From Marifrigoribacter sp965178585 (GTDB lineage: Bacteria > Bacteroidota > Bacteroidia > Flavobacteriales > Flavobacteriaceae), in assembly GCA_965178585.1 (NCBI GenBank), contig OZ238267.1, forward strand, positions 2,232,001 through 2,296,000: 64,000 bases of DNA, in the 5' to 3' direction. A program made the position numbers and the translations under genes. Below the pieces are notes generated by a model. It was given only the letters and a program-made list of their open reading frames with translations, ran no database searches and had not been told where the DNA came from. Positions 43,232 through 52,724 of this stretch are shown in pieces (within the stretch, counting starts at the first letter, position 1; the number at the start of each line of letters is the position of its first letter).

Positions 43232-45189
43232 TAATGATCTAATTGTTTTTTAACCTTTTTAAGAGCCTTTTGATTTATTTCCACCTTGTACTTGTCATGT
43301 AGGCTTTGCATCCATTTATTTTCAATATCACTTTGGTACTGACTTATCACATTACCTCTCACTTGATCAAATTCTTTGACAGATGGTTCAATAATTTCAT
43401 TAACTTTAATTACCACATCAAAATTATCTCTTTTATAAATATCTGAAACTCCCATTTTAGCAACAAAATCTTCAGGAAATTCACTTTGGTTTACTTCATA
43501 AACACCACTAACAACAATAACGTTTACTTTACCGTCTGTATTGAGTTGCTCTTTAATTTTTTCAACATCTACTCCTTCTTTTAATAATTTCCTTGCCTTT
43601 ATTGCAGTAGCTTCATCAGTTGCAGATAATATATCTGAATCTAAACGCTTTTTCCACATATACTCACTTTTTGTCTCTTCATAAAACTTTTTTAGCCCAA
43701 GAGTGTCTTCTTTTGCTACTTGCCAAATATTTCTATTCATTACCTCATAAACTAAAAGCCCATTTCTATATTCATTTATTATCGCTGCGTAATCTTCATT
43801 TTCATCTTCTAATTTAACTTTAAAATAATTTTCGTTAGTTAAATTCTGAAAATCATTATAAGCTTTTCTTAAAAAAGCATCCTTACTGGAATACTTTTTT
43901 GGAAATTTTTGCAGATCTCTAATATATATTGCAAAATCATTGAACGTCACGTTTTTATCTCCAATGGTATAAAGTGTTTTGTTATCCTCAGGTGAAATTG
44001 GCACGTATTCCCATTTATTTTTCAAAATACTATCAGTTATATATGTATTGAAAAAAGGAGAATAACTTACCCCTTCCTTATACCCATATTTACTAATTAT
44101 TTTATTATTAACCGCTTGTGTAACTATATCAACACGTGCTCCTCCATTCACTTTTTTCTCTAATTCTTCTTTTTGTTCTTCAAAAGTTGGTAATGTGAAT
44201 TTTTCATTTAACTTAATAATATGCCAGCCAAATGAACTTTGTATAGGTTCTGAAATTTGTCCTTTCTCGGTTAATTTATATGCTGCAACTTCAAATTTAG
44301 GAGCTTTTAAATCTCCAGGTCCAAAAGTTTTAATTTGGCCTCCTTTAACGCCGGTATTTCTATCTTCCGAAAACTGCTTCGCTACACTCTCGAAAGGCTC
44401 TCCTTGCATAATCATAGCATATAGTTCATTAATTTTTTCCTCAGGATTTTCTACCTTTTTATCTTTATTTGAAAAAATCATTATATGAGAAACATTAATT
44501 TTTGGCTTCATTTTTCTACGATCATTAATTTTAATAATATGATATCCAAATGAAGTTCTTGTAATTTTTGATATTTCTCCAACTTTAGTATTGTATGCTG
44601 CATTTTCAAAGGGATACACCATTTGAAACACTGTAAAATATCCTAACTTCCCTTTAGTGTTTTTTGTACCAGGTTCTTCTGAGTAAGTTTTTGCTAAAGC
44701 TTCAAAATCTTCACCATTTAACGCTTTATCGTATATTGTTTTTATTTTATTATATGCTTTTAAAGTGTCACTTGGTATTGCATTATTATTAACTTTAATT
44801 AATATATGATCAGCATTTAATTCATACAATCCTCTTTCATAGGCTTCTGTTACTAATTGTGATGTAATTCTTTTATCATAAAGATATTTTTTAGAAAGCT
44901 GATCTTGATATTTTTTAAACTCTTTAACATACTGCTCATCTTTATCTAAATTTTGAGCATATGCTTCTGTAATTTTTAACTTATAATCAATAAATAAATC
45001 TAAATAACCATCAACATTTTTCTGAGATTCTTCAATTACTAAATCAAGATTTTTATTAAATACTTTTTTGAACTCTGAATTATAAACAGGATCTGAATCA
45101 ATAGTTAACAAAACATTTTTATTCTTTTGAGATATTCCAGTAAAACAAGTTACTAAAAGCAATATTAAAAGTAAATTTCTTTTATTCAT
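43231..45189 (-). CDS. Periplasmic peptidyl-prolyl isomerase with two parvulin domains
   Basis: A 652-residue exported foldase. The signal peptide is residues 1-20 (LLLILLLVTCFTGISQ). The first parvulin domain spans about 122-215 (NADHILIKVN to SFGYHIIKINDRR). The second spans about 228-325 (NVSHIMIFSNKD to SFGWHIIKLNE). The long C-terminal part holds further helical repeats. It is the first gene of the operon with a lipoprotein isomerase, surA and moxR. Its promoter is back to back with that of skp. Confidence 0.9.
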   Translation of the reverse strand: MNKRNLLLILLLVTCFTGISQKNKNVLLTIDSDPVYNSEFKKVFNKNLDLVIEESQKNVDGYLDLFIDYKLKITEAYAQNLDKDEQYVKEFKKYQDQLSKKYLYDKRITSQLVTEAYERGLYELNADHILIKVNNNAIPSDTLKAYNKIKTIYDKALNGEDFEALAKTYSEEPGTKNTKGKLGYFTVFQMVYPFENAAYNTKVGEISKITRTSFGYHIIKINDRRKMKPKINVSHIMIFSNKDKKVENPEEKINELYAMIMQGEPFESVAKQFSEDRNTGVKGGQIKTFGPGDLKAPKFEVAAYKLTEKGQISEPIQSSFGWHIIKLNEKFTLPTFEEQKEELEKKVNGGARVDIVTQAVNNKIISKYGYKEGVSYSPFFNTYITDSILKNKWEYVPISPEDNKTLYTIGDKNVTFNDFAIYIRDLQKFPKKYSSKDAFLRKAYNDFQNLTNENYFKVKLEDENEDYAAIINEYRNGLLVYEVMNRNIWQVAKEDTLGLKKFYEETKSEYMWKKRLDSDILSATDEATAIKARKLLKEGVDVEKIKEQLNTDGKVNVIVVSGVYEVNQSEFPEDFVAKMGVSDIYKRDNFDVVIKVNEIIEPSVKEFDQVRGNVISQYQSDIENKWMQSLHDKYKVEINQKALKKVKKQLDH

Positions 45190-45221
45190 TTTTATAAATT
45201 ATAGTGAGTATTAAAACGGTG

Positions 45222-45251
45222 CAAATGTAACAAAAAGATGACTTTAAGCAA
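45222..45251 (-). promoter_or_regulatory. Promoter of the isomerase-moxR operon
   Basis: On the minus strand, TTG (45251-45249) and TACATTTG (45229-45222) are separated by 19 bases, an ideal Bacteroidota promoter, 33 bases before the start codon. Confidence 0.65.
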
Positions 45252-45342
45252 ATACCTTTTTTGTTAAGCTTTACTTAAGAACCAGCTATTTTTAGTTTTA
45301 TTTTTCATTAACTTGTATATTCGCAAAAATTAAAAATTTATT

Positions 45343-45858
45343 ATGAAAAAGTTAAGTATTTTAATCATTGTTATTATTTCAAGTTTCCAATTAAATGCGC
45401 AATCAAAGGTTGGAACTATAGATGTAGAGTATATTTTATCTAACATGCCACAATTAGAAGAAGTTAGAGCAGATGTAAAAACTTATAATGATGATTTAGA
45501 AAATCAATCTAATGTTAAAATTGGCACTTATCAAACTTTGATACAAGCTTACCAACAAAACGAGAAATCATATACTGAAGAAGTATTGAAAGAAAAGCAA
45601 AATGAAATTATGACTTTGGAAAATGATATTAAGCAATTTCAACAAAACTCAAGTCAATTAGCACAATTAAAACAAAATGAATTATTACAACCTCTTTATC
45701 AATTGATAGGAGATGCTTTAATTATAGTTTCTGAAGAAGAAAAATTCACACAAGTGTTTACTATCAATAATGATATTGTTTATTTAGACCCAAAAATGGA
45801 CCTTACTATTAAAGTAATGAAAAAAATGGGGATGTCAATTCCTGAAGAAGGAAAATAA
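45343..45858 (+). CDS. skp: OmpH/Skp-family periplasmic chaperone
   Basis: A 171-residue periplasmic holdase for unfolded outer-membrane proteins. The signal peptide is residues 1-19 (ILIIVIISSFQLNAQ). The mature start KVGTIDVEYILSNMPQLEEV is the conserved Skp beta-strand. A long helical hairpin (about 45-125, rich in Gln, Glu and Lys) forms the tentacle, and DPKMDLTIKVMKKMG closes the body. An imperfect -7 box TATATTCG lies at 45316-45323. It is divergent from the operon encoding three other envelope foldases, which suggests joint control. Confidence 0.88.
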   Translation: MKKLSILIIVIISSFQLNAQSKVGTIDVEYILSNMPQLEEVRADVKTYNDDLENQSNVKIGTYQTLIQAYQQNEKSYTEEVLKEKQNEIMTLENDIKQFQQNSSQLAQLKQNELLQPLYQLIGDALIIVSEEEKFTQVFTINNDIVYLDPKMDLTIKVMKKMGMSIPEEGK

Positions 45859-45867
45859 ACAACGATA

Positions 45868-47340
45868 TTACCTAGAATAATTAGGAGCCTCCTTTGTAAT
45901 GGTTACATTATGTGGGTGGCTTTCTTTTATACCTGAAGCTGTAATTTTCACAAATTTTGCTGATTCTTTAAGTGTCTCAACATTTTTAGCTCCACAGTAT
46001 CCCATACCTGCTCTTAGGCCACCAATAAATTGTGTCATACTTTCTAATAGCTCTCCTTTGTAGGGTACTCTACCAACAATACCTTCAGGAACTAATTTTT
46101 TAATATCATCTTCGACATCTTGAAAATAACGATCTTTAGAGCCTTGCTTCATTGCTTCAACAGATCCCATTCCTCGATATGATTTAAATTTTCTTCCTTC
46201 GTAAATAATAGTTTCACCTGGAGATTCTTTAGTTCCAGCTAATAAAGACCCAAGCATTACACAATCTGCTCCAGCAGCAATTGCTTTTACGATATCACCT
46301 GTATAGCGAACCCCACCGTCTGCTATTACAGGAACTCCGGTTCCTTTTAAAGCTTCTGCAACTTCTAAAACTGCAGAAAATTGAGGGAATCCTACTCCAG
46401 CTATAATTCTTGTAGTACAAATAGATCCAGGACCAATCCCTACCTTTACAGCATCTGCTCCTGCTTCAACCAAGAATTTTGCAGCATCAGCTGTTGCAAT
46501 ATTTCCCACTACCACATCTAATTCTGGGAATCGTTTTTTAATATCCTGTAAAACTACAACTACTCCTTGAGTATGACCGTGAGCTGTATCAATAATCACC
46601 GCATCAACTTGAGCATTTACCAGGGCTTCAGTTCTTTCAATAGCATCGGCTGTAACTCCTATTGCTGCTGCAACTCTTAATCTACCATAGCTGTCTTTAT
46701 TTGCAATAGGTTTTTGAGTAACTTTGGTAATATCTCTGAAAGTAATTAAACCTAATAACGTATTGTCATTACTAACAACAGGAAGTTTTTCAATTTTATT
46801 TTTTTGAAGAATAATTTCTGCTTCTCCTAAAGAAGTTCCTTTACTTACTGTAACTAAATTTTCAGTAGTCATTACTTCAGATAAAGATTTTTTATAGTTT
46901 TTCTCAAAACGTAAATCTCTATTAGTAACAATTCCAATTAATTTTTTATTATCATCTACAATCGGAATCCCACCAATACTATATTCCTTCATTGTATTTT
47001 GAGCATCACCAATAGTTGCGGATTTAGGTAAAGTAACTGGATCGATAATCATACCGCTTTCTGATCTTTTCACCTTTCTTACCTCAGCTGCTTGAGCCTC
47101 AATACTCATATTTTTATGCAAAACTCCAATACCTCCTTCACGAGCCATCGCCATCGCCATAGCGCTTTCGGTTACCGTATCCATTGCTGCAGATAATACA
47201 GGTACATTTAAAGTAATGTTACGGGTAAATTTTGTACTTATTGATACTTCACGTGGTAAAACTTCTGAATAAGCTGGTACTAACAACACATCGTCGTATG
47301 TTAATCCTTCTCCTAAAATCTTGTTATTGTGTGCGGTCAT
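45868..47340 (-). CDS. guaB: IMP dehydrogenase
   Basis: Oxidises IMP to XMP, the committed step of guanine nucleotide synthesis, in the cytoplasm. The 490 residues are normal. The catalytic Cys308 lies in GIGPGSICTTR. Two CBS domains fill residues 95-210, and the flap motif is seen in GSVEAMKQGSKDRY near 400. The start VLLVPAYSEVLPREV is conserved. It converges on skp, ending 10 bases after its stop. A -7 box (TACATTTG, 47400-47393) lies 53 bases before the start codon. Confidence 0.98.
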   Translation of the reverse strand: MTAHNNKILGEGLTYDDVLLVPAYSEVLPREVSISTKFTRNITLNVPVLSAAMDTVTESAMAMAMAREGGIGVLHKNMSIEAQAAEVRKVKRSESGMIIDPVTLPKSATIGDAQNTMKEYSIGGIPIVDDNKKLIGIVTNRDLRFEKNYKKSLSEVMTTENLVTVSKGTSLGEAEIILQKNKIEKLPVVSNDNTLLGLITFRDITKVTQKPIANKDSYGRLRVAAAIGVTADAIERTEALVNAQVDAVIIDTAHGHTQGVVVVLQDIKKRFPELDVVVGNIATADAAKFLVEAGADAVKVGIGPGSICTTRIIAGVGFPQFSAVLEVAEALKGTGVPVIADGGVRYTGDIVKAIAAGADCVMLGSLLAGTKESPGETIIYEGRKFKSYRGMGSVEAMKQGSKDRYFQDVEDDIKKLVPEGIVGRVPYKGELLESMTQFIGGLRAGMGYCGAKNVETLKESAKFVKITASGIKESHPHNVTITKEAPNYSR

Positions 47341-47392
47341 TGCAATTAAAATTATTTTCCTGTGGAAGAAATAGTTACTAATTAATTGCGTG

Positions 47393-47400
47393 CAAATGTA
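47393..47400 (-). promoter_or_regulatory. Candidate guaB -7 box
   Basis: Reads TACATTTG on the minus strand, matching TAnnTTTG. It lies just beyond the stop of the upstream membrane-protein gene. The TTG element is not clear. Confidence 0.4.
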
Positions 47401-47414
47401 CTACAAATAGTTGA

Positions 47415-47906
47415 CTATTCTACTTTTTTTAATAATTGTAGTAAAATAGAAATTGAAGCTATTATAAATACACATGTCATTACAATTCCTGAAATCATTA
47501 CAACATATTTCATCCATAAAACCCCTTTCCATAAAAAATAAATCCCTCCAAAAGTTAGTAAGATAGAAACAAAAGGTTCAATCATTAAAAATGATTTCAA
47601 TCTTTTAGGCAGCGATGTTATTGCTAATATACTTCCTAAAAAAAAGAAAATAAAAGACATACTTAGAATATGTGAATGTAATGTAGTAAGCATTTCACGG
47701 TCACTTTTTTCAAACTTCATCACCTTAGCATCTTCATCATCTTCATTACCAAGATAATTTTCTTCAATCCCATTTGGTGAATTTGAATCCGTTTCACTTA
47801 CAAACATTAATCCTGTTATATAACCGATACTTAAAACTAGTATGAATGCAGCTATAAATAGTTTTATTTGCTTTGGAAACGTATGAATTAAACCGTGTAA
47901 CTGCAT
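47415..47906 (-). CDS. Membrane protein of unknown function, linked to FMN-binding protein
   Basis: A 163-residue protein with four hydrophobic segments (about 16-34, 79-97, 107-124 and 131-155). The loop between the first two is acidic (ENYLGNEDDEDAK). The segment LLTTLHSHILSMSFIFFFLG carries two closely spaced histidines facing the membrane (LHSHI), which could bind a cofactor. I do not recognise a family. Its ATG shares one base with the stop of the FMN-binding protein gene, so the two are translationally coupled. Confidence 0.65.
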   Translation of the reverse strand: MQLHGLIHTFPKQIKLFIAAFILVLSIGYITGLMFVSETDSNSPNGIEENYLGNEDDEDAKVMKFEKSDREMLTTLHSHILSMSFIFFFLGSILAITSLPKRLKSFLMIEPFVSILLTFGGIYFLWKGVLWMKYVVMISGIVMTCVFIIASISILLQLLKKVE

Positions 47907-48430
47907 TAAATTACTTTTTGTTTTTTTAATTCTTTTAAACTAACTAACAATTCATTAATTGAATTATTCATAGATCGGACAGAAATAGTTGCACCACTAA
48001 TAGGAATTATATGTTGACCATATATCAATTTATTAGAGTTAATTGACTCTCCATTATACTGTCTTAACCATCGTTTACTCCCAATTTCTCCACCATATTC
48101 TTCTCTGTAGATTAAAACTTTACTTTTAATAATAATTAAATCTGAATCAAATAAAATTAAATAATCAAAATCAGCTGTTTTGCTCGGTGCACTACCAATG
48201 TATCCATAACCTAATAATTGATTACCCTTATGAATACTAAAAAAATTACTTTTACCAAACTCTGAAGGTGTCATTGAATTTATTTTCTCAGAAACCTGAA
48301 TGGTCTCTTTTGAAAATTCTTCAATTTCATAATACTTTTCAATTACCTTATCTGCCTTTTTAATTACTTTTTCTGGAATTATAAAAGCTGTAAAAAGAAG
48401 CACTATCAGTAAAAGATAAATATTTTTCAT
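47906..48430 (-). CDS. FMN-binding domain protein, exported
   Basis: A 174-residue protein. The N-terminal hydrophobic stretch (IYLLLIVLLFTAFIIP, residues 4-19) is a signal or anchor. The C-terminal FMN-binding domain ends in PISGATISVRS. Its threonine in SGATIS is the usual site of covalent FMN attachment by ApbE. Such domains serve in RnfG/NqrC/NosR-like proteins and in flavin-based envelope electron transfer. It lies between the porin gene and a small membrane protein, which it probably partners. No ApbE gene is in the window. Confidence 0.8.
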   Translation of the reverse strand: MKNIYLLLIVLLFTAFIIPEKVIKKADKVIEKYYEIEEFSKETIQVSEKINSMTPSEFGKSNFFSIHKGNQLLGYGYIGSAPSKTADFDYLILFDSDLIIIKSKVLIYREEYGGEIGSKRWLRQYNGESINSNKLIYGQHIIPISGATISVRSMNNSINELLVSLKELKKQKVI

Positions 48431-48481
48431 GATTGGTAAAAGTAACTATTATTAATAATATTTATTAAATACACTAAATTG

Positions 48482-49648
48482 TTAGAACCAAACTCCAATT
48501 CCAAAGTTTAATTGATTGTTAACTTCAGATCCATTTTCAGCATTATCTTTAAATTGGTAGTCTCCCTTAACAACAACACCATTTACAATATGATAAGACA
48601 AACCTACTGTTAAATCATTTCTATTATAAGCATCGTTTCTAGGAGTATTATCTTCTGTCGAAGCATGAGTATCATATTGTTCGTAACGTGCAAATGCAAC
48701 TAATCGTTGTTTTGCTGCTATTGGTAATACATTATAGCCTCCCTCAATATAATACCCCATTAAGGCTGATCCTAAATCTCGACCCGTTAATTCATTATAT
48801 AAATCGGTGTCATTTAAACCAGCATAAATAAATTGTCCACGAGCTTCAAATTTATTTAATTTATATCGCGCATCAAAGCCTACCATAGATACTCCAATAG
48901 TAGCTCCAGACAAATCTTTAATATCGTCTTCAGCTTGAGTTTTTCCAAAATAACCAGATAACCCCAAACGTAAACCCAAAATTCCGTAATAATCTAATTT
49001 AGCAGAAAAAGTTGGAGAACTTACAGTAGACTGGATTCCTTTTTGACGCCCTCCTCTTAATCCACTACTTCCTTTTAATAATCCATTTACCTCATCTCCA
49101 TCAGATTCTGCTGATTTAAAACCATTAAAAATATAGGCTTGATAGCTTAATGAAGCGTCAGGAATCCTTCCATTAACACCAACTCCTATTTCTCTCCATG
49201 TAGTTGGCACTATTTTATTATCCACATTGGGTCTTTCAACTCCATTAAAAGTGGTTGGTTCATGATATTCATTAACTATACCCATTGGCACTAACATTAA
49301 ACCACCACGTAAACTAATATTATCACCAACATTATAATTAATAAATGCTTGTTCTACAAACACTTCTTGTATGTGTTCAAATTCTATTTCTGTAAAAAAC
49401 TGAACTTTATCACTAAATTTATAACCAAACATCATTACTAATCGTTGAACATCCAATTCACCATTTGAGCTTTCTGGTTGATTGTAAGTGATTTCACCAT
49501 AACCACCTATTGTTAATTTTTTATCTATTTTATCCAACATTCTTTGTGAAGAGTTCACTTGGAGATCACCAACAATAGAATCATTTAGTGTTTGTGAAAA
49601 TGCCATATTAGCAATAAATAAAGTGGCAATAAGTACTATTTTTTTCAT
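48482..49648 (-). CDS. Outer-membrane porin
   Basis: A 388-residue exported beta-barrel. The signal peptide is residues 1-18 (IVLIATLFIANMAFS). KLTIGGYGEITYNQPESS near 45 starts the barrel. TEIEFEHIQEVFVEQAFINY near 83 and LRGGLMLVPMGIVNEYHEP near 113 are typical of the phosphate-selective porin O/P-like proteins of Bacteroidota. The C-terminus NQLNFGIGVWF has the terminal aromatic residue of an outer-membrane barrel. Its promoter region carries an inverted repeat, and the FMN-binding gene follows by 51 bases. Confidence 0.82.
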   Translation of the reverse strand: MKKIVLIATLFIANMAFSQTLNDSIVGDLQVNSSQRMLDKIDKKLTIGGYGEITYNQPESSNGELDVQRLVMMFGYKFSDKVQFFTEIEFEHIQEVFVEQAFINYNVGDNISLRGGLMLVPMGIVNEYHEPTTFNGVERPNVDNKIVPTTWREIGVGVNGRIPDASLSYQAYIFNGFKSAESDGDEVNGLLKGSSGLRGGRQKGIQSTVSSPTFSAKLDYYGILGLRLGLSGYFGKTQAEDDIKDLSGATIGVSMVGFDARYKLNKFEARGQFIYAGLNDTDLYNELTGRDLGSALMGYYIEGGYNVLPIAAKQRLVAFARYEQYDTHASTEDNTPRNDAYNRNDLTVGLSYHIVNGVVVKGDYQFKDNAENGSEVNNQLNFGIGVWF

Positions 49649-49691
49649 TATTTTTATTTAGACTGTTTATAAATAAGTTAATTTAACAGCA

Positions 49692-49733
49692 CAAAAGTAT
49701 ACTCTAAATAAGTACCAAGCAAGCTTATTTAGA
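49692..49733 (-). promoter_or_regulatory. Porin promoter overlapped by a 10-bp inverted repeat
   Basis: On the minus strand TACTTTTG (49699-49692) is the -7 box, with a TTG at 49722-49720 (20 bases between). The inverted repeat TCTAAATAAG (49703-49712) and CTTATTTAGA (49724-49733), 11 bases apart, brackets the TTG. This is a likely repressor site, in the style of metal- or heme-responsive operators (inference). Confidence 0.5.
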
Positions 49734-49783
49734 ATAATTTTAAATAACAATGAGATAATTTTATCTTTTTATCTGAATATCAG

Positions 49784-50260
49784 CTATTTCGAAGAAACTT
49801 TTAATTGATCTTGGTATTGCAACCTTGCTAAAACTGCCCATTGAACGAGTAATTCCTGGTCTTCTTTAGATAATTTACCATGCATCCAAGTATAAGAATC
49901 TAAAGGCATATTACCCTCTTCTACTTCCTCAATTAGTTCCTCTAATTTATGATCCTTTTTTTTAACAGAGTAAGATTCCCAAGCAGAAACATTAAAATCC
50001 CCTTTTCCATGTTTAACATGGTCTGCCAACCAAAAAGATACTGGAGCAATTTCAGCATACCAAGGGTATCTTGTCACATCTGAATGGCAATCAAAACAAT
50101 TTTGTTTTAAAATCATAAAAACTTCATCGGTAGGTTTTGTGTCATTTTTAAATACTGTAATCCCTTCAAATCCTCCCTTATTTTTCTCAGGTCTAATAAA
50201 TTGCATTATTAAAAATACTGCCAATAAAAACAAACCTATATACTTTAATATTTTCTTCAT
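49784..50260 (-). CDS. Heme-binding domain protein (single CxxCH)
   Basis: A 158-residue exported protein. One N-terminal hydrophobic segment (about 5-21) is followed by a heme-c site CFDCH near residue 55. The tail contains the usual helical region (YPWYAEIAPVSFWLADHVKHGK and MPLDSYTWMHGKLSKEDQ). It belongs to the heme-binding domain family of Bacteroidota. Its partner is unknown; electron transfer in the envelope is likely. It starts 16 bases after the phosphatase gene, so they share a transcript. Confidence 0.82.
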   Translation of the reverse strand: MKKILKYIGLFLLAVFLIMQFIRPEKNKGGFEGITVFKNDTKPTDEVFMILKQNCFDCHSDVTRYPWYAEIAPVSFWLADHVKHGKGDFNVSAWESYSVKKKDHKLEELIEEVEEGNMPLDSYTWMHGKLSKEDQELLVQWAVLARLQYQDQLKVSSK

Positions 50261-50276
50261 AATCAGATGTTTAAAA

Positions 50277-51794
50277 TTATTTATTTAACGATTTCAAATA
50301 TAATATTATTGCTTTACGAATATCATTAGCATTATCTTCTTCTGTAGGATTGTAAACATTAAATACTTCTTTGTTTTCTAGTGTTAAAAAAGGAATATCA
50401 TACCCTTTCAATAAAAAATCACTAAAAGCTACTTTATAGGTTTTATTAACATCAATAGATTTATCAGCAATCATCCACTCTCCCTGTGCTCCTTCACTAA
50501 TATTATATCGTTGCAGGTAAGCTCCAGTCCCTCTTTTAGACTTTCCGAAATCCAATACCTCCTTCAATAAAGAACCTTTTATATCTACTTTTAAAACTCC
50601 CCCACCAAAAGGTAATGCTCTAAAAACATCTAAACTTGATAAATTTTCAGGAAGCATATCATCAATTCTTATAGAGCCCCCATTAACTAAAGCAGCATCT
50701 ACTTCGTTATTATACGACCAAGCCATAGCCTCAGTGATAATATCTCCCAAATTAGTTTGTATACTTCTATTAGCACTATCTGTACCATCTAGTGGTTGTT
50801 CTGCTGTATAAATAACCTCTGCTGGATCTTCAATAATGTCTTTTATTTTTAATTCTAAAATTCGAACCCATTTATTGACAATAACTTCCACTTCTGGTTT
50901 AGAAGCAACTTTATCATCAATAAAAAACAACTCAGAATCTATTTTTAATTCATTAGTAACAGTATTATAAACCAAGGTGTGAATATATATAGTTTTTGCA
51001 TTGGCGTCTGCTTTTGTAATTTTAGAATTACCAACAGGAACCGACATAGCATTGTGCTCATGACCACCCATTACTAAAGGTATTTCAGGAATTCTTTTCA
51101 ATAATTCTTCATCCTGCTCTACTTCTAAATGTGTTAAGCCAATAACAATATCTACATTTTCTTTTAACTCCTTATAAGCTCTTTCAGATTCTGAATACAT
51201 ATCACCATAAAAAACATAATCTTTAGGATTAGAAGGCAAAGTAACTCCCAAAAATCCAATTTTCATTTCTTTATGATTCACTCCTTTTACACTGATAATA
51301 TGAGTATCTGAAACTGAAAGGGTGTCTTTTTCTTTTTGAATTTCAAAAAAAGATTTGTTTTCACCCACAACATGTCTTGTATTTGAAGACATCCAAGGAA
51401 AGTTTGATTCATTTAATCTTTTTTGTAAATCATTTTCTTTTAGATCGAATTCGTGATTTCCAAAAGTGACTAAATCAAAATCCATCGCATTCATAACTTC
51501 TATCATCTGCTTTCCATAAATACGCTCTCCATCAACTTTAATAGTACCCAATAATGAAGGATTCAAAAAATCTCCAGCCATAAATAAATATGTATTTGGA
51601 TTTTCCATTTTTATAGAATCCCTAACGTGTGCAACTCTTGCCATACCTCCAAACTTACCTCCACTTAAGGGGGCAATTTCATACACATCGTTTACCTGAA
51701 CAAACTTAAATGTTATTTCATTTTTTGCTGGGTCTTCTTTACAACTAAATATTGAAACCGTAATAATTAAAAGGAAAAGAATATAGTTTTTCAT
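50277..51794 (-). CDS. 5'-nucleotidase/UshA-like metallophosphatase, lipoprotein
   Basis: A 505-residue envelope phosphatase. I start at the ATG at 51794, downstream of the HMGL stop at 51811, because the longer frame would overlap that gene and bury the lipobox SIFSC (Cys18). The calcineurin-like domain has VQVNDVYEIAP near 33, the metal-binding GDFLNPS and GNHEFD, and GGHEHN near 250. The 5'-nucleotidase C-terminal domain follows (NLGDIITEAMAWS, ALVNGGSIR). It probably releases phosphate or nucleosides from nucleotides outside the cell. It sits between HMG-CoA-lyase-like and heme-binding genes. Confidence 0.85.
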   Translation of the reverse strand: MKNYILFLLIITVSIFSCKEDPAKNEITFKFVQVNDVYEIAPLSGGKFGGMARVAHVRDSIKMENPNTYLFMAGDFLNPSLLGTIKVDGERIYGKQMIEVMNAMDFDLVTFGNHEFDLKENDLQKRLNESNFPWMSSNTRHVVGENKSFFEIQKEKDTLSVSDTHIISVKGVNHKEMKIGFLGVTLPSNPKDYVFYGDMYSESERAYKELKENVDIVIGLTHLEVEQDEELLKRIPEIPLVMGGHEHNAMSVPVGNSKITKADANAKTIYIHTLVYNTVTNELKIDSELFFIDDKVASKPEVEVIVNKWVRILELKIKDIIEDPAEVIYTAEQPLDGTDSANRSIQTNLGDIITEAMAWSYNNEVDAALVNGGSIRIDDMLPENLSSLDVFRALPFGGGVLKVDIKGSLLKEVLDFGKSKRGTGAYLQRYNISEGAQGEWMIADKSIDVNKTYKVAFSDFLLKGYDIPFLTLENKEVFNVYNPTEEDNANDIRKAIILYLKSLNK

Positions 51795-51810
51795 TAGATT
51801 ATATTTTAAA

Positions 51811-52674
51811 TTAATGATACTTATTAAATATTTTAGAAGCTTCGTTATAAGCACTTTCAAAAGACATTGGATTAATATTAGTGCTTACTTTTTCAGTTGT
51901 AAAATAACTTAGCATTTTTTCGGTAGGCATATTTCCAGTAAGATCATCTTTTGCCATTGGACAACCTCCAAAACCTTGAATTGCACCATCAAACCTTCTA
52001 CAACCTGCTAAGTATGCAGCAGAAACTTTTTCATGCCATTTTGCGAGTGTAGTATGTAAATGAGCTCCAAACTCTATATTAGGATATTTTTGAATTAATT
52101 CTGAAAACAAATAAGTAATTATATCTGGAGTTGAAGATCCCACAGTATCACTTAATGAAATTATTTTGACTCCCATATGGGCTAATTTTTCTGTCCATTC
52201 TCCAACAATATCAACATTCCAAGGATCTCCATAGGGATTACCAAACCCCATTGATAGGTACGCGACTACTTCTTTATTTTTAGAATCTGCAAGGTTTAAA
52301 ATTTCTCTCAAAGTTTCAATTGACTGAGCGATGGTTTTATGTGTATTTCGCATCTGAAAATTTTCAGATATAGAAAATGGATAACCTAAATAATCTATTT
52401 CATTATACTGAATCGCATCTTGAGCACCTCTAACATTAGCCACTATTGCTAGCAGTTTACTTTTGGTGCTGGACAAATCTAAAAGTGAAAGTAATTCTGA
52501 AGTGTCTTTCATTTGTGGAATTGCCTTTGGAGAAACAAAGCTTCCAAAGTCAATAGTGTCAAAACCACATCTCAATAACGATTGAATGAATTGTGCTTTT
52601 TCTTTTGTTGGAATCCAATCTCTAATTCCTTGCATTGCATCTCTTGGGCACTCTATGATTTTTACATTTTGCAT
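51811..52674 (-). CDS. Hydroxymethylglutaryl-CoA lyase family protein
   Basis: A 287-residue TIM-barrel enzyme of the HMG-CoA lyase family, which splits HMG-CoA to acetoacetate and acetyl-CoA in leucine breakdown. The start IIECPRDAMQGIRDWIPT corresponds to the family's metal/substrate region. GADFIDFGSF-like GFDTIDFGSFVSPKAIPQM is near 38. The flexible catalytic loop GFGGCPMAKDDLTGNMPTE holds the expected Cys near 239. A similar enzyme for another CoA substrate cannot be excluded. It follows the LysE gene by 50 bases. Confidence 0.85.
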   Translation of the reverse strand: MQNVKIIECPRDAMQGIRDWIPTKEKAQFIQSLLRCGFDTIDFGSFVSPKAIPQMKDTSELLSLLDLSSTKSKLLAIVANVRGAQDAIQYNEIDYLGYPFSISENFQMRNTHKTIAQSIETLREILNLADSKNKEVVAYLSMGFGNPYGDPWNVDIVGEWTEKLAHMGVKIISLSDTVGSSTPDIITYLFSELIQKYPNIEFGAHLHTTLAKWHEKVSAAYLAGCRRFDGAIQGFGGCPMAKDDLTGNMPTEKMLSYFTTEKVSTNINPMSFESAYNEASKIFNKYH

Positions 52675-52724
52675 TACTCAAAGATAAGGATTCCTTTATA
52701 GTCTTTTTTTATTTAATTCAATTA

